The notes under the pieces: generated by a model
Told to the model about the DNA's origin: nothing
Seen by the model: only the letters and a program-made list of their open reading frames with translations
The model's database searches: none
Program-made: the position numbers and the translations under genes
Source: Roseateles sp. XES5
Lineage (GTDB): Bacteria; Pseudomonadota; Alphaproteobacteria; Rhizobiales; Rhizobiaceae
NCBI RefSeq assembly: GCF_020535545.1
Contig: NZ_CP084752.1
Span: 3,499,501 to 3,563,500 of the forward strand
Reading direction: 5' to 3'
DNA: 64,000 bases
Shown: in pieces, positions 9,201 through 17,102 of the stretch
How the letters are laid out: every line of letters begins with the position of its first letter
Position numbering within the stretch: position 1 is the first letter of the stretch

Positions 9201-12164
9201 CGATGCGGGCCGTCGTCTCGTCGCCGATGCGGTCGACTTCGGCGATCGGGCGGGAGAGGGCGTCGGAGACGCGCAGCGATACATCGCTGCCGACCCGGTC
9301 GAGATCCGAAAGGCGCTCGGACAGGGTGTCGGAAATACGGGCGGCGGCGGTGTCGACGATGCCGGAGACATTGTCGACGCTGTGCTCGATGCGCGATTCC
9401 AGCTTGCCGAGGTTCTCTTCCAGGCGGCTGCCGGTGGTCTCGAAGCGGCTGGCGACGCTGTCGACCGTCTGCTCCATGCGCGAGCCGAAGAGGGTCGCGG
9501 CGTCGGCGATCTTGGACGAGGTCTCGCCAAGGCGCTCGGCAACGGCGCCGGCGCTTTCACGCAGGCGCTGGTCGAGAAGGAGGCGCTGCCGTCGATGGTG
9601 CGGCGCAGGTTCTCTTCGTGCTGTTCCAGCGACATTTCCAGCATGCCGGCGCTGGCGGCGATCGAGGTGCCGATATTGGTCGCCTGATCGTTCAGCGTTT
9701 CGGTGAGCTGGTTGCTGCCTTCGGAAATCGCCACGTTGATCGCGTTGATGCGGTCGTCCAGCGTGGCGCGGATCTGCTCATGGGTGGAGACGAGCGAGCC
9801 GGCAAGCTGCGAGGCGCGGCCGGAGAGGGCTTCGGCGATCTCGGCGGCGCGGCCGGAGAAGGCGTCGGCGAACTCGGCGGCCTGGCCGTGCAGAACGCCG
9901 CCAAGCTGCTGGCTGCCTTCGGTGAGCACGTTTTCCACGCGGTCTGCGGCGGCATCGATGGCCGTCTGCATGGAGCCGGCGCTGTTGGAGAGCACGGAGG
10001 CAAGGTTCGCGGTGCGGCCGGTGATGACCTCGTCGATCTGGCGGGCGGCGCCGGTCAGCGCGGTCTCCACGCGGTTCGCGGCCGTGCCGACGGACTGCTC
10101 GAGCTGGCTGCCGGTCTCGTTCAGCATGGAGGAGAGGGCGGCGGTGCGCTCGGTCAGTGCGGCGTCGAGGCGGTTGTGGCTGGCTGCGATGGTCGAGGTG
10201 ATCTCGTCGGCGCGTGCGCCGAGGGCGTCTTCCATGCGGGCCTGCGCGGCCTGGATATCGGTGGCGATGGCGGTGCCGCGGTTGTCGAGGGCTTCCGTCA
10301 GGCGGCGCTCGCTGCCGGAAATGCTTTCGGCCAGCGCATCCGCACGGGCGCCAAAACCGCTCTCGATGCGGTTCTGCACGTCGGCAAGGCCGCCGAGCAG
10401 GGCCGCGGACTTGTCCGAAAGGGCCGAGCCGACGCGTTCATGCGCGCCGGTGATGGCCTTGTTGATGGCATCGGCATGGCCGGAAACGGCGCTCTCGAAG
10501 ACTTCCTGGCTGGTGCCGAGGGTCGTCGCCAGTGCGAAGGACTGGTCGGTGAGCGTGTTGCCGAGGCGGTCGATGCTGGTCGTCAGGATGCCGTCGATGG
10601 CTTCGCGGCCGCTGGCGACCGTCTCGTTGATGCGGGCGAGGCTTTCCATCAGCTTGGAGTCGAGCGAGCCGGCGCGCTGGTCGAAAGCCTGGGCGAATTC
10701 CTCCACGCGCTGGTCGAAGGCGCCGGCGATCTGGCCGACGGTCGCCTGCATGCGCTCGTCGAAGAAGCCGGAGCGCAGGTCGAGATCCATGACGGTGTCG
10801 TCGGCGGCGTTCTTGAGGCTCTGGCGGAACTGCGCGCCCTTTTCGTCGAGCGCGGAATTCATCGACTGCAGCACGTGGTCGAGACCGCTGGTCACCGCAT
10901 GCTGGCCGATGGACAGGCTCTCGCTGATCTCGCGGGTGCGGGCGATCAGCGTCTCGTTCAGCTGCTTGGCGCGCTCGTTCAGCGCGGCGTTCAGCTTCTC
11001 GGTGTTGGTGTCGAGCGAGGAGGCGCGGGTCTCGAACTGCTGCAGCAGGTCGCGGCCGCGGGAATCGAGGCTCTGCGTCAGCTGGTCGAGGCGGCTGTCG
11101 AACTCGTTGGCGAGCGCGAGGCCCGAGGAGCTGAGCGTCGACAGCAGGCTGTCGGTGCGGGCGGACAGCATGGCGCCGATCGTCTGCGTCGCGCTGTCGG
11201 ACTTTTCCATCAGCATGGCGGCGCGCGTGTCGAGCATGGAGGCGAAGGCCTCGCCCGAGGTGGCAAGGCGCGCGGTGATGCTGTCGCCGGCGCTGGCCAG
11301 TTCGTCCTTCAGCTGCTCATGGGCGCCGGAGATCGACGAACGGATGCGCTCGGCATGGCTGACGATCGCTTCGCGTTCGGAGCCGAGCTCCTGCACGAGC
11401 GTGCGCACGCGCATTTCATTGTCGGAATAGCTGCGTTCCAGCGCGTTGACTTCCGAATGCACGAGGGTTTCGAGTTCCGTCGCGCGGGCGATGGTGCGCT
11501 CGATGCCTTCGTTCATGGCCGAGACTTCGCGGCGCACGGCCTGGCCGACGGACATGATGCGGTCGGTGGCGACGGTTTCCGGCTCGGAAAGGCGGAGCGC
11601 GACTTCGGCCATCGAGCGGGCGGCGCTGCGCAGCTCATGGGCGCGCGCGATCATGATGGCGAAGGCGAAGAACAGCATGATCGGCATGAGGATCGCGACC
11701 AGCATGCCGATGGCGCCGGGCAGGGCGACGAGGTCGGCGATGGAGCGGATCTGCCAGATCTGCGGGGCGTACAGGAGGTTGGCGACGCCGAGGCCGCCGA
11801 TGATCCAGAGAATGGAGGCGAGGATCGCCATGCGGATCGGACCGCGCGAGGAGCGCATGTCGAGCGACTTGAGGATGGCGGCGGGCGTCTTGCGCGAGGC
11901 GTCGTTGGCGGGGGTGAAGGTCGGGGTCTTGGGCGCCGGTTCGGGCGCGAGATTGCGCGTGGTTTCGCCGGAGGCCGCCTGGTGGGCCGCCTTCTCCTGC
12001 ACCTTGGTCGCGCTGCGGCTTGCCGGTTCGGACACGCGTGCCTCCGAGCTTTCCTTCCGGGGAGGCGTGTCCTGGACCAGATCGTCGAAGTCGATCTTCA
12101 GTGCTTCCTCGAGGGCCTGGAAGGCCTTTTCGTCGATCGACTCGGTGGACTTGTTCGTCGCCAT
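6262..12164 (-). CDS. gpr: Giant coiled-coil growth pole ring protein (GPR/RgsE), interrupted by an apparent 1-base frameshift
   Basis: Member of the large apolipoprotein-like family that includes Agrobacterium GPR and Sinorhizobium RgsE, membrane-anchored proteins forming a ring at the growing pole and required for polar growth. The frame opens at 12164 (preceded by GAGG) and reads about 860 codons with an acidic/Pro-rich head, two membrane segments (about residues 111-131 and 146-172) and a very long Ala/Glu/Arg-rich helical region. It then goes out of frame at 9574-9578. Restoring one base (TTCTC to TTCCTC on the coding strand) joins it to the downstream frame that ends at 6262, giving about 1967 residues, close to the family length. 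Ten 22-residue repeats lie at 8735-9340. The conserved C-terminus is intact. Confidence 0.85.
8735..9340 (-). repeat. Tandem 22-residue (66-bp) repeats inside the growth-pole gene
   Basis: About ten consecutive units follow a pattern like IxGALxxRxxxIxRVxxxAAxR, each exactly 22 residues. Two adjacent units, 8801-8866 and 8867-8932, differ at only about four of 66 bases, indicating a recent duplication. The 22-residue period equals two 11-residue turns of an extended amphipathic or right-handed coiled coil, like apolipoprotein repeats but without the punctuating prolines. Confidence 0.9.
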
Positions 12165-12439
12165 GCGGTTACGCCTCGTTACCATGTCCGGGATCGGGCT
12201 TCATACGCGCTGCCGCTGCTCAGGCGCATTCGAACCGTCCGGTTGGTGGCCGGTCTTGCTGCATACCCTCATGGCAAACAGCGTCCGGGCCCCCGTTCAT
12301 TCCAAATTCGCTCGATAACCCGAAATGGCGGAAGGGTGTATCTCCGCCCACGGCTTATCCACCGGGACTATCCGGTCGTATCGTAGTGACACATTAGCCT
12401 GTATCACACAATTGATTGCCATCTCCCTTCGGCCGAAAC

Positions 12440-12454
12440 TTAACAGGAAGTTAA
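12440..12454 (+). promoter_or_regulatory. CtrA-type binding site TTAA-N7-TTAA
   Basis: TTAACAGGAAGTTAA matches the full CtrA consensus TTAA-N7-TTAA exactly. It lies 276 bases upstream of the gpr start and 206 upstream of the hpt start. A degenerate second copy, TTAA-N7-TTGC, starts at 12512. Occupancy is inferred. Confidence 0.65.
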
Positions 12455-12462
12455 AATCGAGC

Positions 12463-12531
12463 GATTCTGTATCGCAATGGAAAACTTGCGAAAAAGGCGA
12501 ATTTTCAGCCGTTAACCATAGTTTGCGATTC
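12463..12531. promoter_or_regulatory. Pair of GANTC (CcrM) methylation sites
   Basis: GATTC occurs at 12463-12467 and again at 12527-12531, beside the CtrA-type site. GANTC is the CcrM target that couples promoter activity to replication state in Caulobacter and rhizobia. Two copies in 69 bases of promoter DNA is suggestive, not proof. Confidence 0.45.
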
Positions 12532-12659
12532 ATGCCCATTTTGCGCCGTCTTTTAAGCGGATAGGCGCGCCGGCAACGCAGAATGACAGTCCCGCCGCTT
12601 GGGCGTCTGCGTGCATCACAACGAAACAGCGTACCTCGCGTAAAGAAGGATATCGGCAA

Positions 12660-13028
12660 ATGGCAGCGCTCAACATCGCATTCGAGGCGCCCGACAATGC
12701 AGGCGGCATCGCGCCCTCCGGCGCGCGCCCGGTCGATCTGGAACATCTCGCCCGCCAGACGATGGGCGACAAGGCGCTCGGACTGGAAGTGCTGCAGATG
12801 TTCGCCCGGCAGGCCCGCGAGAGCATGCGGGAACTTGCGGCTGCCGAAGGCGCGGCACGCGGCGCCGTCGCCCATCGCCTCAAGGGCTCGGCCCAGTCCG
12901 TCGGCGCCGGCGGTGTCGCCAGGGCGGCAGCGGCGCTGGAGGAAAACCCGGCCGATGCCATCGCCCTGTCGGCCGTGACCGCCGCCGTGGTCGAGGCGGA
13001 AAACTTCATCCTCAAGCTCTGCCGCTGA
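12660..13028 (+). CDS. Stand-alone Hpt phosphotransfer protein
   Basis: Small cytoplasmic histidine phosphotransfer protein that would relay phosphoryl groups between a hybrid kinase and a response regulator. The 122 residues carry a single Hpt domain with the motif AHRLKGSAQSVGA, where His72 is the expected phosphoacceptor and the following lysine and glycine are conserved. The start ATG at 12660 follows AAGGAT. No kinase or regulator gene is adjacent; the partner is unknown. It shares a divergent promoter region, with a CtrA box, with the polar growth gene. It differs from ChpT, which is a larger two-domain HisKA-like dimer, so it should not be equated with the CckA-ChpT relay. Confidence 0.82.
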   Translation: MAALNIAFEAPDNAGGIAPSGARPVDLEHLARQTMGDKALGLEVLQMFARQARESMRELAAAEGAARGAVAHRLKGSAQSVGAGGVARAAAALEENPADAIALSAVTAAVVEAENFILKLCR

Positions 13029-13228
13029 TCGTCGCATCCCGCCGCCCGGATGCTGGCGCGGCGGGCAAAGCCGATGGCGCGCCTGGACCTGCGCGCGCGC
13101 CTCAGCGCGCGCGATGTTGACTGGGGAAGGGATTTGTTGGAAACGTCCGCCGAAAACCGGCGGATCCCGCACCTTCCGCCGGCCAGTCATTCGCCCCTTC
13201 GGGCAGCCCTGAGGATCCGGAAGCCATC

Positions 13229-13549
13229 ATGAGCAAACTCACCATCGTCGCCTTCGACGGCACGCGCCACGAACTGGATGTCGCCAACGGCTCCACGGTC
13301 ATGGAAAATGCCGTGCGCAATTCCGTGCCCGGCATCGAGGCGGAATGCGGCGGCGCCTGCGCCTGCGCGACCTGTCATGTCTATGTCGCCGACGCCTGGA
13401 GCGCCACCGTCGGCTCGCCGGAAGCGATGGAAGAGGACATGCTGGACTTCGCCTACGACGTCCGCCCCACCTCGCGCCTTTCCTGTCAGATCAAGATGTC
13501 GGATGCGCTCGACGGGCTCGTGGTGCACGTGCCGGAACGCCAGGCCTGA
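13229..13549 (+). CDS. Adrenodoxin-type 2Fe-2S ferredoxin
   Basis: Small electron carrier of the vertebrate/adrenodoxin-type ferredoxin family. The cluster ligands follow the pattern C-X5-C-X2-C-X36-C at Cys40, Cys46, Cys49 and Cys86, inside [15 protein letters not shown] and RLSCQIK. The acidic loop [11 protein letters not shown] is typical of the family. At 106 residues it is full length. It precedes, by 24 bases, an FAD protein related to ferredoxin reductases, suggesting a functional pair. It is not the isc-operon Fdx by context, because no isc gene is near. Physiological partner (for example a cytochrome P450 or an oxygenase) cannot be told from sequence. Confidence 0.9.
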   Translation: MSKLTIVAFDGTRHELDVANGSTVMENAVRNSVPGIEAECGGACACATCHVYVADAWSATVGSPEAMEEDMLDFAYDVRPTSRLSCQIKMSDALDGLVVHVPERQA

Positions 13550-13573
13550 CATCACCCGCAAACGGAGCGTGAC

Positions 13574-14257
13574 ATGGACGCCGGAGCCGATACCGATGTG
13601 GTCGTGATCGGCGCCGGGCCTGTCGCGCTGTTTTCTGTCTTCCAGCTCGGCCTCTACGGGCTGAAATGCACGCTCGTCGACAGCCTCGACCGTGCGGGCG
13701 GCCAATGCGCCGTGCTCTATCCCGACAAGCCGATCTATGACGTGCCGGGTTTCCCGAAGATCGACGGGCTGGATCTGACTGGCCGGTTGCTGGAGCAGAT
13801 CGCTCCGTTTTCTCCCGTCTTCCACTTCCGCTCCACCGTGACCGGCTTCGCCCAGCAGCCGGACGGGCGCTTCAAGGTGACCTTGTCCGGTGGCGGGCAG
13901 CTCGGCGCCAGCGTTGTCGTCCTCGCAACGGGGCTTGGAACCTTCGTGCCGGGCGAGGGCGAGGCCGCCCTTGAGGCCGGCCCTGCCACGGGCTGGCCGC
14001 TCGACCGCACGAAAGACGCCTTCATCGTCGATCCCGAACGGTTCCAGACCTCGCAGCCCGGCGTCTTCGCCATCGGCGACGCCTGCCATTATCCCGGCAA
14101 GCTCCGGCTGATCCTGTCCGGCTTCCATGAGGCGGCGCTGATGACGCAGGCCATTCGCCGCAACGCATTTCCCGGCGGGCGGACGACACTCGAATATACG
14201 ACCTCTTCTTCACGCCTGAAGAAGAAAATCGAAGGCGCGCTGTCTTCTCAAGAATAG
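13574..14257 (+). CDS. FAD-binding ferredoxin reductase-like protein lacking the NADPH domain
   Basis: Related to thioredoxin-reductase-like ferredoxin/flavodoxin-NADP+ reductases. The FAD Rossmann motif GAGPVALF is at residues 13-20, followed by the family hallmark GGQCAVLYPDKPIYDVPG. The second FAD segment GVFAIGDACHYPGKLRLILSG and the C-terminal YTTSSSRLKKK are also intact. Family members are about 340 residues; this one is 227. The missing block, between LATGLGTFVPGEG and GWPLDRTKDAF, is the NADPH-binding domain with its second GxGxxx motif. The junction is in frame with no stop or shift. It follows the ferredoxin gene by 24 bases. Without NADPH binding its electron donor is unclear; it may take electrons from or give them to the ferredoxin. 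Confidence 0.8.
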   Translation: MDAGADTDVVVIGAGPVALFSVFQLGLYGLKCTLVDSLDRAGGQCAVLYPDKPIYDVPGFPKIDGLDLTGRLLEQIAPFSPVFHFRSTVTGFAQQPDGRFKVTLSGGGQLGASVVVLATGLGTFVPGEGEAALEAGPATGWPLDRTKDAFIVDPERFQTSQPGVFAIGDACHYPGKLRLILSGFHEAALMTQAIRRNAFPGGRTTLEYTTSSSRLKKKIEGALSSQE

Positions 14258-14570
14258 ATGGGCAAAAAAAGAGCCTCGCCGGTCGTTGAAGACGAGCGAG
14301 GCCAGGAGGGCGCATCGCAGGCAGGAGAGGGAGGAGACACCTGCTGCTTCGATTGGGACGCGCCAGGAGAACCTGTTACAGATTGCTTCATGCAACTTCG
14401 GGAAGGAAAATCGTCTTCCCGTTGACTGTTGAAATGAAATTACGATGATTTGCGAATTTGCGCTATCGCTAGAATTCACCAGTTATTTTACGCATGCGGC
14501 ACCGTCCGGCGCTTGAGCCGGTCCGAATCCATTAAAGGATTGTCAGGAAATACATGCCTTGCCGCGCGTC
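14258..14570. other. Intergenic region between the FAD protein and DUF922 gene
   Basis: About 310 bases between convergent genes. The left half holds the candidate minus-strand small RNA and its terminator. The right half (about 14400-14560) is AT-rich, with a small hairpin CCGGCGCTTGAGCCGG near 14506-14521, and no gene was recognized. It would have to contain the small RNA promoter. Confidence 0.6.
14262..14395 (-). ncRNA. Candidate trans-acting small RNA with intrinsic terminator
   Basis: The minus strand of this intergenic region ends in a strong terminator: stem GCCTCGC/GCGAGGC followed by seven Ts at 14264-14270. Just upstream is a pyrimidine-rich, probably single-stranded motif CTCCTCCCTCTCCTG (about 14322-14336), complementary to Shine-Dalgarno sequences. 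Rhizobial sRNA families such as alpha-r8 (MmgR) and alpha-r14 (NfeR1) carry such anti-SD motifs. No convincing reading frame explains the terminator. The 5' end is a guess; a shorter RNA of about 75-80 bases is possible. Family membership is not verified. Confidence 0.5.
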
Positions 14571-15182
14571 TTACTCGGCGCGGTCCTTCAAGCGGTGCAC
14601 CAGCAGGCGCATCATGCGGTCGTTGAAGTTCTTGGATTCGACGCGGTCGAAGCGCGCCTGGTCCGCATCGTGCCTTGCCACCGCATCGGCTGTGGTCCGG
14701 TCGACGCGCGCCTGCATGCGTTCGCAATCGGCTTCAGGGCGCAGGCGCTTCAGCGTGCGCTCCAGGTCGCGGGCGTGGTTGCGCGCGATTTCCGCGTGGC
14801 GTTCCTCATGCCGCTTGATGTCGCTCGACAGCGTATCCCAGATGAGGGCGAGGGAGGCCGTGGCGCGCTTGCGGTTCTTCCAGCGCGGCAGGATGATCTG
14901 GGTGGAGAGCGTCACCTTCGCCTCGCCGACGGCGCAGCGGTTGCCGTGGCGCACATAGGTCACCGAGCCGCCCCACTTGATGCGTGTGGCGCCCGGATGG
15001 CGGGAGCCACTGTGCTTCATCATGGGGCCGCGCTTCGACAGCTCCTCGTCGAGCTCCGCCGCCGTACGGCCACCGACGGAGAAATAGGAGAAACTCTTGG
15101 AGGTGATCGTCTCGGCGCGGGCTGGCTGGACGGCAAGGGTGGCGAGGGCGGCAAAGGCCATCAGGCGAGCGATGGTCGTCAT
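14571..15182 (-). CDS. Secreted DUF922 Zn-dependent protease-like protein
   Basis: Predicted periplasmic protein of the DUF922 family of secreted zinc-dependent proteases. A cleavable signal peptide (about residues 1-23, ending PARAE) precedes the domain. The metal motif HEERH lies at residues 125-129, followed by an acidic/histidine helix. The sequence FSYFSVGGRTAAEL and the TIILPRW-like strand region before the motif match the family layout. The ATG at 15182 gives 203 residues, normal. Substrate is unknown. The gene is divergent from the folate operon, with 146 bases between the two starts. Protease activity is a family inference. Confidence 0.8.
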   Translation of the reverse strand: MTTIARLMAFAALATLAVQPARAETITSKSFSYFSVGGRTAAELDEELSKRGPMMKHSGSRHPGATRIKWGGSVTYVRHGNRCAVGEAKVTLSTQIILPRWKNRKRATASLALIWDTLSSDIKRHEERHAEIARNHARDLERTLKRLRPEADCERMQARVDRTTADAVARHDADQARFDRVESKNFNDRMMRLLVHRLKDRAE

Positions 15183-15328
15183 CTATTCGGCATTCCTTTC
15201 GCCATCGGGTTCCTCCCGATGGTGTGCCGGCCGCAGGGGCCGGTTGAACTTCCCTTAAGCTTGGGGCATAGGCTCGGCGAGCGCAACACCCTATCCGGGG
15301 CACTGGTTAATCGCGGGAGGAAACCGCC

Positions 15329-16201
15329 ATGTTCTCGCCGTTCGATCCCTTCCGCTGGGCGCTTGCCCACGGCCGGCATCTGGAGCTCGGTCCACGCGGC
15401 ATCCTGATGGCGATCGTCAACGTGACGCCCGATTCCTTTTCCGACGGTGGCCGCTTCGACAGCGCTGACGCGGCGGTGGCGGAGGCGATCCTCTGTCTGG
15501 AGCAGGGCGCGGAGATCGTCGATATCGGCGGGGAATCGACGCGGCCCGGGGCCGCACCGGTGACGGCCGCCGAGGAGCAGGACCGTATCCTTCCCGTCAT
15601 CGAGGCGCTTGCCGGCGCGACCGGGGCCATCATCTCCGTCGATACCTATCGTGCGGAGACGGCGCGGCTCGCCGTTGCCGCCGGCGCGCATATCGTCAAC
15701 GATGTGCACGGCCTGCAGCGGGAGCCCGATATCGCCCGCGTGGCGGCGGAAACGGGGGCGGGGCTCTGCATCATGCATACCGGCCGCGACCGCGAGAAAC
15801 GGCCCGACGTCATCGAGGACCAGTATCTCTTCCTCGGCCGTTCGCTGGAGATCGCCCGGAAGGCCGGTGTTGCGCGCGAGGCCATGGTGCTCGATCCCGG
15901 TTTCGGCTTTGCCAAGGACACGGACGAAAATCTCGAACTCATGGCGCGCTTCGGCGAGCTCTACGGTTTCGAACTGCCCATCCTCGCAGGCACCTCGCGC
16001 AAGCGTTTCGTCGGGGCGGTGACAGGCCGGGAGGCGGCGGACCGTGACGTCGGCACGGGCGCGACGACGGCGCTGCTGCGCGTCGCCGGGGCGGCCGTCT
16101 TCCGGGTGCACGATGTCGCAATCAACAGGGATGCGCTTGCCGTCGCGGATGCTATGCTCGCGGCGGGGCGCACGGTGAAGGCGCGCGAAGCGCGCGCCTG
16201 A
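15329..16201 (+). CDS. folP: Dihydropteroate synthase
   Basis: Cytoplasmic enzyme condensing 6-hydroxymethyl-dihydropterin diphosphate with p-aminobenzoate to give dihydropteroate, the target of sulfonamides. Signature motifs are present: NVTPDSFSDGG near residue 32, DIGGESTRPGA near 72, and VDTYRAETA with the later DPGFGFAKD and GTSRKRF segments of the TIM barrel. At 290 residues it is full length. The ATG at 15329 follows GGGAGGAAA. It is the first gene of a folP-folB-folK operon, the standard rhizobial arrangement. Confidence in function is high. Confidence 0.95.
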   Translation: MFSPFDPFRWALAHGRHLELGPRGILMAIVNVTPDSFSDGGRFDSADAAVAEAILCLEQGAEIVDIGGESTRPGAAPVTAAEEQDRILPVIEALAGATGAIISVDTYRAETARLAVAAGAHIVNDVHGLQREPDIARVAAETGAGLCIMHTGRDREKRPDVIEDQYLFLGRSLEIARKAGVAREAMVLDPGFGFAKDTDENLELMARFGELYGFELPILAGTSRKRFVGAVTGREAADRDVGTGATTALLRVAGAAVFRVHDVAINRDALAVADAMLAAGRTVKAREARA

Positions 16202-16222
16202 CAGCCAGCCAGACAGGAACAG

Positions 16223-16594
16223 ATGATGACCACCACCTACACGATCACGCTCAAGAACTGCGCCTTCTTCGCCCGCCACGGCCTTCACGATGCCGAGGAG
16301 TTCCTGGGGCAACGCTTTTTCGTCGATGCGGAACTCGACGTGCGGCCGTTGCGCCCGCTCTCGGACGATTCCATCGATTCGACCGTCGACTACGGCGTCG
16401 CCTTCCAGGAAATCGAGAAGATCGTCACCGGCCAGCGCCGTTATCTCATCGAGGCGCTGGCGCAGGAGATCGCCACCGTGCTTTGCGCCCGCTTCCCGCA
16501 GATTTTCCGCGCCCGCATTACCGTGCGCAAGCCGAATGCGCCGGTGCCCGGCGTCCTGGATTATGTCCAGGTGACGATCGATCATGCCGTCTGA
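16223..16594 (+). CDS. folB: Dihydroneopterin aldolase
   Basis: Cytoplasmic folate enzyme cleaving 7,8-dihydroneopterin to 6-hydroxymethyl-dihydropterin and glycolaldehyde. The family features seen are LKNCAFFARHGLHDAEEFLGQRFFVDAEL at the N-terminus (glutamate and histidine of the active site), the DSTVDYGVAF loop and the conserved lysine in ITVRKPNAPVPG. Its 123 residues are the usual size. Two adjacent ATG codons (16223 and 16226) are possible starts. It lies 21 bases after folP and overlaps folK by 11 bases, indicating coupled translation. Confidence 0.94.
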   Translation: MMTTTYTITLKNCAFFARHGLHDAEEFLGQRFFVDAELDVRPLRPLSDDSIDSTVDYGVAFQEIEKIVTGQRRYLIEALAQEIATVLCARFPQIFRARITVRKPNAPVPGVLDYVQVTIDHAV

Positions 16595-17102
16595 GCCTTT
16601 TCGCCGGGCGACGCTCGGTCTTGGCGGCAATATCGGCGATCCCGTGCGCTCCATGGCCGATGCCTTGCAGGCGCTCGACGCGAGGATGGACTGCCGGGTT
16701 CTTGCCGTGTCGCGGCTCTACCGCACGCCGCCATGGGGCAAGACGGATCAGGACTGGTTCTTCAATGCCTGTGCCTTGATCGAGACCACGCTTGCCCCCG
16801 AAGCGCTGCTCGATACCTGTCTCGGCATCGAGCGTGAGATGAAGCGCGAGCGCAAGGAGCGCTGGGGGCCGCGCACCATCGATATCGACGTTCTGACCTA
16901 TGAGGGTGTGGAGCAGGCCGGCGGCCGGCTGGAACTGCCGCATCCGCGCATGACGGGCCGCGGTTTCGTGCTGATGCCGCTTGCCGATGTGGCGCCTGAC
17001 ATGGACGTAGAGGGACGCACCGTCGAGGACTGGCTCGGCGATGCGGACATTGCGGGCATCGAGCCGGCAGGCGCCGGCTCTGACTGGTGGCAGGTTACTT
17101 GA
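16584..17102 (+). CDS. folK: HPPK, hydroxymethyl-dihydropterin pyrophosphokinase
   Basis: Transfers pyrophosphate from ATP to 6-hydroxymethyl-7,8-dihydropterin, making the substrate of FolP. Diagnostic motifs are GLGGNIGDP at the start, PPWGKTDQDWFFNACALIET, the catalytic core ERWGPRTIDIDVLTY with its two metal aspartates, and LPHPRMTGRGFVLMPLADVAPD. Length 172 is typical. The start at 16584 lies inside the end of folB. The stop overlaps by eight bases the stop end of the convergent minus-strand gene, a tight tail-to-tail arrangement with no room for a separate terminator. Confidence 0.95.
   Translation: MPSEPFRRATLGLGGNIGDPVRSMADALQALDARMDCRVLAVSRLYRTPPWGKTDQDWFFNACALIETTLAPEALLDTCLGIEREMKRERKERWGPRTIDIDVLTYEGVEQAGGRLELPHPRMTGRGFVLMPLADVAPDMDVEGRTVEDWLGDADIAGIEPAGAGSDWWQVT

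Larger units (their letters stand above)
12165..12659. other. Divergent regulatory region between gpr and hpt
   Basis: About 495 bases without a convincing gene, AT-richer than its surroundings between about 12400 and 12560. It contains a perfect CtrA-type site, two GANTC methylation sites, and a TTATCCACC sequence resembling a DnaA box at one mismatch. Small open frames here have no family features. It must hold the promoters of both the minus-strand growth-pole gene and the plus-strand Hpt gene. Confidence 0.7.

Noticed and set aside
8735..9340. CRISPR-like repeat array
   Set aside because: Repeats are contiguous 66-bp coding units in frame, with no unique spacers.
9570..9592. Programmed ribosomal frameshift in the growth-pole gene
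   Set aside because: No slippery heptamer, no adjacent pause structure and no internal Shine-Dalgarno-like element was seen; a one-base sequence change explains it better.
12354..12362. DnaA box / replication origin in the gpr-hpt region
   Set aside because: Only one TTATCCACC with a mismatch, no cluster of boxes and no origin-type genes nearby.
9618..12386. Plus-strand open frame of over 900 codons opposite the growth-pole gene
   Set aside because: Antisense of a strongly repetitive Ala/Glu/Arg coding sequence; Gly/Val/Ala-rich translation with no motif and no ribosome site.
12660..13028. ChpT phosphotransferase
   Set aside because: The protein is a single Hpt domain of 122 residues, whereas ChpT is a larger two-domain HisKA-like dimer.
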